From Sulfitobacter sp. (GTDB lineage: Bacteria; Pseudomonadota; Alphaproteobacteria; Rhodobacterales; Rhodobacteraceae): a DNA stretch of 33,041 bases. The translations under genes were made by a program, and so were the position numbers. Positions 26,156 through 33,041 of the stretch are shown here, in pieces (the first letter of the stretch is position 1; every line of letters begins with the position of its first letter). The stretch lies in the NCBI GenBank assembly GCA_029252045.1, contig JAQXCD010000009.1, positions 1 to 33,041 of the forward strand, written 5' to 3'. The notes under the pieces were generated by a model. That model made no database searches. It had not been told where the DNA came from and saw only the letters and a program-made list of their open reading frames with translations.

Positions 26156-26905
26156 ATGACACAGGCTAAACCGAACATGGACCACTGGCAGGAACGGGTT
26201 GATCTAGCGGCTGCATTCCGTTGGACGGCGCGCCTGAACATGCATGAGGGCGTGGCGAACCACTTCTCTCTGGCGGTGAATGATAGCGGTTCGCAGTTTC
26301 TGATGAACCCTAATCAGGTGCATTTCAGTCGGGTGAAGGCATCCGATCTATTGCTCATCGATGCGAATGATCCCGAGACTTACGAGGGCCCAAATGCGCC
26401 TGACCCCACCGCATGGGGCTTGCATGGCGGCGTGCACGCGGCCTGTCCTCATGCGCGGTGTGTCATGCATGTCCATTCGATTTTCGCCACGGTGCTGGCC
26501 TGTTTGCAAGACAGCCGCCTGCCGCCGATTGACCAGAATTGCTGTACGTTTTTCAACCGCGTGGTGATTGATGAAGACTACGGCGGGCTGGCCTTTGCGG
26601 ATGAGGGCGCGCGCTGTGCGACGTTGCTGACAGACCCCAAGCAAAAGGTCATGGTGATGGGCAGTCACGGCGTGATGGTGATTGGCGATACTGTAGCTGA
26701 GACATTCAACCGCCTCTATTATTTCGAGCGCGCCGCCGAGACCTATATTCGTGCGCTGCAAACCGGCATGCCGCTGCGCCGGATCAGCGACGAGATCGCG
26801 GAGAAGACGGCGCGAGAACTGGAAGAATATCCAGAGCAAGATGCACGCCATCTGGGTGAGCTGAAGGCGATACTGGACGCTGAGGGATCGGACTACGCAA
26901 AATGA
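26156..26905 (+). CDS. Class II aldolase/adducin-like protein with altered catalytic position
   Basis: The product has 249 residues. The zinc site of the family is visible as His105 and His107 in MHVHSIF and His171 in GSHGVMV. In class II aldolases a catalytic Glu lies in a 'SSEW-x-hydrophobic-H' motif; here the aligned segment is PTAWGLH, with Ala86 in place of Glu. Aldol cleavage is therefore doubtful and another lyase, decarboxylase or binding role is possible. ATGAGGGG lies about 8 nt before the ATG. It overlaps the next gene by 4 nt (26902-26905). Confidence 0.85.
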   Translation: MTQAKPNMDHWQERVDLAAAFRWTARLNMHEGVANHFSLAVNDSGSQFLMNPNQVHFSRVKASDLLLIDANDPETYEGPNAPDPTAWGLHGGVHAACPHARCVMHVHSIFATVLACLQDSRLPPIDQNCCTFFNRVVIDEDYGGLAFADEGARCATLLTDPKQKVMVMGSHGVMVIGDTVAETFNRLYYFERAAETYIRALQTGMPLRRISDEIAEKTARELEEYPEQDARHLGELKAILDAEGSDYAK

Positions 26906-27867
26906 GTCGCGCTGAATGGAACCATGCGCCGGACGGGCCAATCGTGGTCTCTCCGCTGTGGGAATGGCCGCCGCGCCCGCTGGCTGTTTTGAAATGGTAC
27001 GCGGACGGTTGGTTTCCGCTGACGATCAATCTGGGCATTCTGGCGCTGGCTTTCCTGAGCTGGGGGCTGTTTAGCCCTACGTTTGAGACCACGCAGAACC
27101 TAGGTATCTGGGTGTTGGGCATCTGGATCCGCAATGCGGTGATCATCACGTTGCTGGCAGGCGGGTTGCATCTGTGGTTCCACAAGTACGCGGCGCAGGG
27201 AACAGAGCATAAATACGACCCCCGTCCGTTTCCGCGTCGGGGGCGGATGTTTTCCTTCTCCGACCAACTCAAAGACAACATGTTCTGGACGATCGCATCG
27301 GGTGTCACGGTCTGGAGCCTGTTTGAGGCCTTCGGCTGGTGGGGTCTCGCCAATGGCTGGCTGCCGCACACAACATTCGGGCAGACACCGATCTGGTTCG
27401 TGGCCTTCTTCTTCCTGATCCCGGTCTGGGAGAGTTTCTATTTTTACTGGATACACCGGCTACTGCATAGCAACGCGCTCTACCGGTTTCACGCGTTGCA
27501 TCATCGCAATACGGATGTGGGGCCGTGGTCTGGCCTGTCGATGCATCCGGTAGAGCATGTCATGTATTTCGGCACAGTGCTGATCCATCTGGTTGTGCCC
27601 AGCAGCCCTGTGCATGTGATCTTCCACCTGATGTTTTACGCGCTACTCGCGGTCACAACGCATACAGGGTTCGAGGGGCTGTGGTTTCGCAACAAAAAAC
27701 GGGTGCATCTGGGCATGTTCCATCATCAGATCCACCACCGGTATTTCGAAGTGAATTACGGCAACCTCGATGTGCCGTGGGACAAGTTATTCGGCTCGTT
27801 CCATGATGGGACAGAGGCCGGTAAAGAAATGATGCGCGACAGATTGAAGAGCAGGAAAAGAACATGA
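26902..27867 (+). CDS. Sterol desaturase / fatty acid hydroxylase family membrane protein
   Basis: The product has 321 residues with several membrane segments (about 40-56, 70-90, 128-145, 163-180, 222-255). The eight-histidine di-iron motifs are HRLLH (185-189), HALHH (197-201) and HHQIHH (274-279). Members use O2 and electrons to hydroxylate or desaturate lipids, sterols or carotenoids in the membrane. The substrate is unknown. Coupled by ATGA overlaps to both the aldolase-like gene and the acyl-CoA dehydrogenase, suggesting that it feeds a CoA-ester pathway. Confidence 0.88.
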   Translation: MSRAEWNHAPDGPIVVSPLWEWPPRPLAVLKWYADGWFPLTINLGILALAFLSWGLFSPTFETTQNLGIWVLGIWIRNAVIITLLAGGLHLWFHKYAAQGTEHKYDPRPFPRRGRMFSFSDQLKDNMFWTIASGVTVWSLFEAFGWWGLANGWLPHTTFGQTPIWFVAFFFLIPVWESFYFYWIHRLLHSNALYRFHALHHRNTDVGPWSGLSMHPVEHVMYFGTVLIHLVVPSSPVHVIFHLMFYALLAVTTHTGFEGLWFRNKKRVHLGMFHHQIHHRYFEVNYGNLDVPWDKLFGSFHDGTEAGKEMMRDRLKSRKRT

Positions 27868-29024
27868 TTTACGGGCTGACAGAAGAACACGGGATGATCG
27901 CGGACACGGTGCGGTCCTTTGTGGAGAAAGAGATTTACCCGCATGAGACGCTGGTGGAGCGGACGGGCGAAGTGCCCCACGAGATCGCACAAGAGATCAA
28001 ACAAAAAACAATTGATTTGGGTTTCTATGCTTGCAATTTCCCTGAAAGCGTCGGCTCTGCAGGGTTGAACCATGTGGAGTTTGCTCTGGTAGAGCGTGAA
28101 TTGGGGCGCGGCTCCATGGCGCTGAACCACTTCTTCGGGCGGCCGCAGAATATCCTGATGGCTTGCGAGGGGGAGCAGGTGGAGCGCTACCTGATGCCCG
28201 CGGTGCGCGGCGAGCGGATGGATGCGTTGGCGATGACCGAACCGGGTGCCGGATCGGACGTGCGCGGCATGAAATGTGCAGCTGTGCGGGATGGCGGCGA
28301 TTGGGTAGTCAACGGCACGAAACACTTTATCTCGGGCGCAGACCATGCCGATTTTATTATCGTTTTTCTCGCGACGGGTGAGGATCAGACACCCAAAGGC
28401 CCGAAAAAGCGGATAACTGCGTTTCTGGTCGACCGCGGTACACCGGGTTTTACAATCCGCGATGGCTATAAATCGGTCAGCCACCGTGGCTACAAAAACA
28501 TGATCCTCGAGTTCGATGACTGTCGCCTGCCGGATGCGCAGGTTCTGGGTGAGGTGGATAGCGGGTTCGAGGTTATGAACACTTGGCTCTATGCGACGCG
28601 GATCACGGTCGCGACGATGAGTGTGGGCCGCGCGCGGCGGGTGTTCGATTATGCGTTGAACTATGCAGCAGAGCGGGAACAGTTCGGCCAGAAGATTGGC
28701 AAGTTTCAGGGTGTCTCCTTCCAGTTGGCAGATATGATCACCGAGATTGATGCAGCAGATCTTCTAACGCTCGCGGCTGCGGACCGGCTTGATAAAGGTC
28801 TACCTGCGAACCGCGAAATCGCGAGCGCCAAGCTTTATGCAAGCGAGATGCTGGCCCGGGTGACAGATACGGCTATCCAGTTGCATGGTGGGATGGGGCT
28901 TATGGATGACTATCCGCTGGAACGCTTCTGGCGCGATGCGCGGGTCGAGCGGATATGGGATGGCACATCTGAAATACAGCGCCACATCATCAGCCGTGAA
29001 ATGCTTCGGGAGCTTGGTGCGTGA
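27864..29024 (+). CDS. Acyl-CoA dehydrogenase family protein
   Basis: The product has 386 residues. The FAD and substrate motif AMTEPGAGSD and the C-terminal RIWDGTSEIQRHIISREML are diagnostic of the family. The residue that is the catalytic Glu in medium-chain enzymes (YEGTSQIQ) is Asp366 here (WDGTSEIQ); some relatives such as the ACAD10/11 type also carry Asp. It introduces an alpha-beta double bond in an acyl-CoA, passing electrons to ETF. The overall pattern also recalls CaiA-like proteins. The start overlaps the desaturase stop (27864-27867). Confidence 0.92.
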   Translation: MIYGLTEEHGMIADTVRSFVEKEIYPHETLVERTGEVPHEIAQEIKQKTIDLGFYACNFPESVGSAGLNHVEFALVERELGRGSMALNHFFGRPQNILMACEGEQVERYLMPAVRGERMDALAMTEPGAGSDVRGMKCAAVRDGGDWVVNGTKHFISGADHADFIIVFLATGEDQTPKGPKKRITAFLVDRGTPGFTIRDGYKSVSHRGYKNMILEFDDCRLPDAQVLGEVDSGFEVMNTWLYATRITVATMSVGRARRVFDYALNYAAEREQFGQKIGKFQGVSFQLADMITEIDAADLLTLAAADRLDKGLPANREIASAKLYASEMLARVTDTAIQLHGGMGLMDDYPLERFWRDARVERIWDGTSEIQRHIISREMLRELGA

Positions 29025-29306
29025 GACAGGGGATGTTGCGCGCGGGTTTGCTGGTGGCTGGGGGCCAGCCCCCATCGGCGAAGAGCGCCGATTCCCCCGG
29101 AGGATATATGGCCAAGAAAGATAGAGGGGCCCGTTTCCAGACCCCTCTATGCAAGAAAGCAAAGCTATCTCACTTGGCACGGCCATCGGCCCTCCGGCCT
29201 GTTCCGAATTCATATCTTGGAGCGATTCTGGTTAATATTTGGTTATCTTATTTGGCCAGATATGCTCCCGCCGGAGGCCAAAATCTCTTTTGGAGCGAGG
29301 TTCCCT
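29025..29306. other. 282-nt spacer packed with inverted repeats
   Basis: No gene is seen. Hairpins are GGGGG/CCCCC (29060-29064, 29069-29073), ATCGGCG/CGCCGAT (29074-29080, 29086-29092) and a perfect 9-bp ATAGAGGGG/CCCCTCTAT (29121-29129, 29142-29150). The last is flanked by CAAGAAAG direct repeats at 29113-29120 and 29152-29159. No T tract follows any of them. Confidence 0.6.
29098..29269. repeat. 26-nt element present twice in opposite orientation
   Basis: Copy A (plus, 29098-29123) and copy B (minus, 29269 to 29244) agree at 21 of 26 positions, sharing a core GG-AG-ATAT-TGGCCAA. From memory, GGAG/ATAT/TGGCCAA-type sequences are frequent at gene ends in Rhodobacteraceae; I could not check this. 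Confidence 0.55.
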
Positions 29307-31319
29307 ATGTCGCGTGACCTGTCACGGCTTTTGCGACCACGTTCAATTGCGGTGATCGGCGGAGGTGCCTGGTGTGCCCAGATCATCAAGCAATCCAGGC
29401 GGATGAATTTTGCTGGCAAAATAGATGTTGTTCATCCGCGTGGGGAGGTGATTGAGGGTGTGCAGGCGGTTAAGGATTTGGCTGCATTGGAGAATGGCTC
29501 AGATGCCGTGTTTGTCGGGGTGAACCGGCATGCGACGATTGAGGTTGTGCGACGGTTGGCGGAAATGGGTGCAGGGGGGGCAGTTTGTTTCGCCTCCGGT
29601 TTTTCCGAAGCGGCAGAAGAGGATGCGGCTGGCGCGGGGTTGCAGGCTTCTTTGATTGAAGCTGCCGGAAATATGCCTGTGTTGGGGCCTAATTGTTACG
29701 GGTTTATCAATGCGTTGGATGGTGCGTTGCTCTGGCCGGACCAGCACGGATGTGTGGCGGTTGAAAAGGGGGTCGCGATCCTCACTCAGTCTTCAAATAT
29801 AGCAATCAACCTATCCATGCAGCGGCGTGGCCTACCTGTTGCTTATGTCGTTGCATGCGGGAACATGGCGCAGACTTCGCAGGCGCAGATTGCCCTTGAC
29901 TTGTTGGATGATCCGCGTGTGACAGCGATAGGGCTCCATATTGAAGGGTTCGGTGATCTGGAAGCCTGGCATGCGCTGGCGCAAAAGGCGCGGTTGAAAG
30001 AGGTGCCGTTGGTGGCCCTCAAGGTGGGCCGTTCAGATCAGGCGCAGAAGGCCGCAGTCTCACATACGGCATCGTTGGCGGGGAGTGATGCGGGGGCGTC
30101 CGCATTGTTGGCGAGGTTGGGGATCGGTCGTGTTTCCGATCTGCCGACGTTTCTGGAGACGCTCAAGCTGCTGCATATGGTTGGTCCTTTGGACGCGCCA
30201 ACGCTCTCCTCGATTAGCTGTTCGGGTGGGGAGGCAAGTCTGGCAGCGGATACTGCTGTGGGGTCTGGACTGGAGTTTCCAGCGCTGTCTGCTGACCAGC
30301 GCGCAGATTTGTTTTCGGCACTTGGGCCGATGGTCGCTTTGGGTAATCCGCTAGATTATAACACCTACGTTTGGCGCGACACCGAGAAGATGGCGGCGGC
30401 GTGGCTTCCGATGGCGGCCGCACATATTGGTTTGACGTTGATCATTGTTGATTATCCCCACACGGATGCGACGGACTGGGTTTGCGCAACACAGGCGGCT
30501 TTGGCCGTACGGGCGCGCAGCGGGCGGCCTGTTGCGATGGTTGCTACTTTGCCGGAGTTGATGCCAGCTGATGTTGCCGCAGAGTTGATGGCTGGCGGTG
30601 TTGTGCCGATGAGCGGATTGAGCGAGGCGATCGCGGCGGCAGCCGTGGCCGCCACGTTGCGAAAGCCGGAAGAGGCGATGGTTTTGCTGCCGGGCCATGA
30701 CCGTGAAGGTATCCTGGTCGATGAGGGGTCTGCCAAGGCCGCGCTGGCGGCGTGCGGAGTTGCTGTGCCGAAGGGGCTGACAACGGATGCTGACGGGCTT
30801 GAGGCAGCAGCGGCTACGCTTGAGGGGCGGCTGGTCCTTAAGGTCACCGGGCTTGCGCATAAATCCGAAGCGGGGGGTGTGCGGCTGGGTCTATCTTCCG
30901 ATGAGGTTTTGGATGCTGCGCGGCAAATGCCAGAGGGGTCTTATCTGATTGAGGAAATGGTGCAGGGTGCGGTTGCAGAACTGTTGGTAGGGGTGTTGCG
31001 TGATCCGGCCCATGGGTTTGTTCTGACGATTGGTGCGGGTGGTGTGCTGGCCGAGCTTTGGCAGGATACGGCGTCTTTGTTGGTGCCTGCCGGTCCGCAC
31101 GCGATTGAGGATGCATTGCGGTCGCTACGCATCTGGCCGCTGATAGAGGGGTATCGCGGGAAAGCGGCCGCTGATCTGGGTGCAATCATTGCTGCCATAA
31201 TGGGTGTGCAGGAATACGTCATTGCCAACGCGGGCACGGTAAGCGAGGTAGAGATAAACCCGCTGATGTGTACCCCTGATGCTGCTATCGCAGTTGATGC
31301 ACTGTTACGACAAGCCTGA
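29307..31319 (+). CDS. ADP-forming acyl-CoA ligase (acetate-CoA ligase family, fused alpha-beta)
   Basis: The product has 670 residues. The N-terminal CoA-binding domain (LLRPRSIAVIGGG) and succinyl-CoA-ligase-like domains are followed by a C-terminal ATP-grasp domain (LVLKVTGLAHKSEAGGVRLGL). The SHTASLAGSD segment corresponds to the phosphohistidine-containing SHTGxLAG motif. The family makes acyl-CoA from acid, ATP and CoA with ADP release; fused forms act on varied acids. ATG 29307 is chosen for the GGAGCGAGG just upstream; the open frame to 29217 is unlikely. It lies 10 nt before the crotonase gene, and 282 nt after the dehydrogenase. Confidence 0.9.
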   Translation: MSRDLSRLLRPRSIAVIGGGAWCAQIIKQSRRMNFAGKIDVVHPRGEVIEGVQAVKDLAALENGSDAVFVGVNRHATIEVVRRLAEMGAGGAVCFASGFSEAAEEDAAGAGLQASLIEAAGNMPVLGPNCYGFINALDGALLWPDQHGCVAVEKGVAILTQSSNIAINLSMQRRGLPVAYVVACGNMAQTSQAQIALDLLDDPRVTAIGLHIEGFGDLEAWHALAQKARLKEVPLVALKVGRSDQAQKAAVSHTASLAGSDAGASALLARLGIGRVSDLPTFLETLKLLHMVGPLDAPTLSSISCSGGEASLAADTAVGSGLEFPALSADQRADLFSALGPMVALGNPLDYNTYVWRDTEKMAAAWLPMAAAHIGLTLIIVDYPHTDATDWVCATQAALAVRARSGRPVAMVATLPELMPADVAAELMAGGVVPMSGLSEAIAAAAVAATLRKPEEAMVLLPGHDREGILVDEGSAKAALAACGVAVPKGLTTDADGLEAAAATLEGRLVLKVTGLAHKSEAGGVRLGLSSDEVLDAARQMPEGSYLIEEMVQGAVAELLVGVLRDPAHGFVLTIGAGGVLAELWQDTASLLVPAGPHAIEDALRSLRIWPLIEGYRGKAAADLGAIIAAIMGVQEYVIANAGTVSEVEINPLMCTPDAAIAVDALLRQA

Positions 31320-31329
31320 GGAGAGAAGT

Positions 31330-32109
31330 ATGGACCCGATCAAGACGCGCCGCGAAGGTGCAATTCTGGAAGTGACATTGGACCGGCCCAAGGCAAATGC
31401 GATTGATCTGAAGACCTCGGTGCGGATGGGTGAGGTGTTTGCCGGTTTTCGTGATGATCCTGAATTGCGTGTGGCGATTATCACCGGCGGTGGCGAGAAG
31501 TTTTTCTGCCCCGGTTGGGACCTGAAAGCGGCGGCAGATGGGGATGCTGTGGACGGTAACTATGGTGTGGGCGGCTTTGGCGGCTTGCAGGAGTTGCGCG
31601 GCCTGAACAAGCCGGTGATTGCTGCGGTGAACGGTATTTGCTGTGGCGGCGGGCTGGAGCTGGCCTTGAGCGCGGATATGATTTTGGCGGCGGACCACGC
31701 AACGTTTGCCTTGCCGGAAATCCGGTCAGGAACGGTGGCAGACGCGGCCAGTGTGAAGCTGCCCAAGCGTATCCCCTATCATATCGCGATGGAGTTGCTG
31801 CTGACGGGCCGTTGGTTTGATGCGGTTGAGGGCAAAGGCTGGGGCCTGATCAACGAGGTGGTGCCTGCGGGCCAGTTGATGGACCGCGCGTGGGAATTGG
31901 CGCGGCTGCTCGCCTCTGGACCGCCGCTGGTGTACGCCGCCATCAAGGAGATTGTGCGGGATGCGGAAGATGCCAAGTTTCAGGACGCCATGAACCGGAT
32001 CACCAAGCGACAGTTGCATAGTGTTGATGTGCTCTACGCCTCCGAGGACCAGTTGGAAGGCGCGCGCGCCTTTGCGGAAAAGCGTGATCCCGTCTGGAAG
32101 GGCAAATAG
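31330..32109 (+). CDS. caiD: CaiD-like enoyl-CoA hydratase (crotonobetainyl-CoA hydratase family)
   Basis: The product has 259 residues (E. coli CaiD has 261). It follows CaiD closely by eye: GAILEVTLDRPKANAID, LRVAIITGGGEKFF, GWDLKAAA and the C-terminal FAEKRDPVWKG. Both catalytic glutamates are kept (Glu110 in GGGLELAL and Glu130 in ALPE). The loop that is PDSGG in CaiD is ADAAS here. CaiD hydrates crotonobetainyl-CoA to carnitinyl-CoA; the true substrate here is unproven. A GGAGAG ribosome site sits before ATG 31330, and the gene is cotranscribed with the ligase. Confidence 0.82.
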   Translation: MDPIKTRREGAILEVTLDRPKANAIDLKTSVRMGEVFAGFRDDPELRVAIITGGGEKFFCPGWDLKAAADGDAVDGNYGVGGFGGLQELRGLNKPVIAAVNGICCGGGLELALSADMILAADHATFALPEIRSGTVADAASVKLPKRIPYHIAMELLLTGRWFDAVEGKGWGLINEVVPAGQLMDRAWELARLLASGPPLVYAAIKEIVRDAEDAKFQDAMNRITKRQLHSVDVLYASEDQLEGARAFAEKRDPVWKGK

Positions 32110-32183
32110 CCCGTTTGCTAAAGTTGCGGTTATTGGAATAATGGGGCCATATTTCGGCCCTATCGAAGGGTTATTAGTCCCCT

Positions 32184-33011
32184 ATGAATATCATGTTTGT
32201 GCATCAGAATATGCCGGGTCAATATCGGGAACTGGTACAATGGATGGCCGAGCAGGGCGGTCATAGGATCTATTTCCTGACGCAGCGGCTGAATGCGGCG
32301 AAAATTGCGGGTGTCGAAACCCGCGTTTACAAGACCCATTATGTTCCCAAAAAGGATGCTTACGGTCTCAGCAAGGTGTGGGAAGAGGCGACGGGTGCGG
32401 GCTTTGGTGCGGTTCTGGCAGCCAAGCAGATCGAGCGTGAAGAAGGTTTCAAGCCTGATATTATTGTCGGGCATGTCGGCTGGGGTGAGTTGACGTTTTT
32501 CAAGCAGTTGTGGCCCGATGTGCCGATCATCGGCTTTTTTGAATACTACTATCGTCTGCATGGCGGGCCGGTGAATTTCGACCCCGAGGAGCCGGTGAAC
32601 GAACATACGCCCTTTCTACTTCAGGCGCGCAATGCTGTGCCGAATGCAAATATCACAACTGTTGATCGCGGGTTGAGCCCGACCAAATGGCAACGGGACT
32701 GTTTCCCGCCCGAGATGCACAACAAGATTTACGTTTGTCACGATGGTATCCATACGGACAAGCTGCTGCCGGACCACAAGGCCAAGCTTAAACTGGGGCG
32801 GCTGGAAAAGCTGGTTGGCCGTGGTGACGAGATTGTGACCTATATGGCCCGCAATCTTGAGCGTCCGCAGGACTTTGCCCACCTTGGCCCTGCCGCGCGC
32901 CAGCATGTGATTGCGGAATATGATTTCCTGACGAAATGCCTGCCAGAGCATATCGCAGAGATGAACGCACTGCTGCCGAAGGACAAACAGATAACGATGC
33001 CGGTGGTTTAA
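32184..33011 (+). pseudogene. Group 4 glycosyltransferase, apparently with most of the C-terminal domain deleted
   Basis: The open frame of 275 residues starts with the complete N-terminal acceptor domain of a family 4 glycosyltransferase: MNIMFVHQNMPGQYRELVQW, then GHVGWGELTFFKQLWP, FFEYYY and TTVDRGLSPTKWQ. At about residue 226 (GDEIVTYMARNLE) it jumps directly to what looks like the far C-terminal end (AHLGPAARQHVIAEYDFLTKCLPEH). In relatives, about 130-150 residues with the nucleotide-sugar binding EX7E region lie between these. An in-frame loss would leave a protein unable to bind its donor. It could be a short functional variant or an assembly artefact. The ribosome site is weak. Confidence 0.65.
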
Positions 33012-33041
33012 GCGCTTTTAGTTGGTGGCGAGATTGATCAG

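Noticed and set aside
33018..33041. Possible C-terminal end of a convergent minus-strand gene (LINLATN then stop)
   Set aside because: Only eight codons are visible, far too few to support a gene.

Overview
The window looks like chromosomal DNA of a marine alphaproteobacterium of the Rhodobacterales (Roseobacter group). The basis is the gene content: a DMSP-lyase-like cupin, a Hint-domain protein of the type common in Rhodobacteraceae, an NDUFA9-like complex I protein, and a CaiD-like crotonase beside an ADP-forming acyl-CoA ligase. GC-rich coding sequence and a TTGACA-N17-TAGACG tRNA promoter fit this. Genus and species cannot be read from the sequence.

Left edge (1-590): a tyrosine-recombinase gene runs off the window and a tRNA-Leu(CAG) lies beside it, with three 12-nt-period repeats between them. 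This is the junction of an integrated element that extends to the left; everything to the right reads as core chromosome. Region 709-9148 (+) carries an NDUFA9-like protein coupled to uppP, then gltD, a GFA-family gene and gltB. Region 9286-12615 (+) carries a degenerate Hint protein, a possible 27-residue lipoprotein, mtgA, a GST-like gene and queG. Region 12682-15356 holds a lone HyuA-type protein and the DMSP-lyase-like cupin. Region 15357-16533 is a pocket of small unrecognised genes, one of which appears frameshifted.

Region 16718-18325 is an oxidative-damage block: msrB-msrA (-) diverge from a secreted glutathione-peroxidase-like gene (+) around a palindrome. Region 18322-21396 (-) has a GlxA/CdhR-like regulator, a DMT exporter, a methyltransferase and an HU gene with a clear terminator. 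Region 21532-25610 (-) is an adenine operon: adenine deaminase, an unknown protein and AMP nucleosidase, coupled to convert AMP to adenine to hypoxanthine.

Region 25660-32109 (+) is a VOC protein followed by a tightly coupled putative catabolic cluster: a class II aldolase-like protein, a membrane di-iron hydroxylase, an acyl-CoA dehydrogenase, an ADP-forming acyl-CoA ligase and a CaiD-like crotonase. Two members have unusual residues at catalytic positions, so this is my best candidate for an undescribed pathway. The window ends with a glycosyltransferase that appears to have lost most of its C-terminal domain. No CRISPR array, complete insertion sequence, toxin-antitoxin pair or restriction system was seen.
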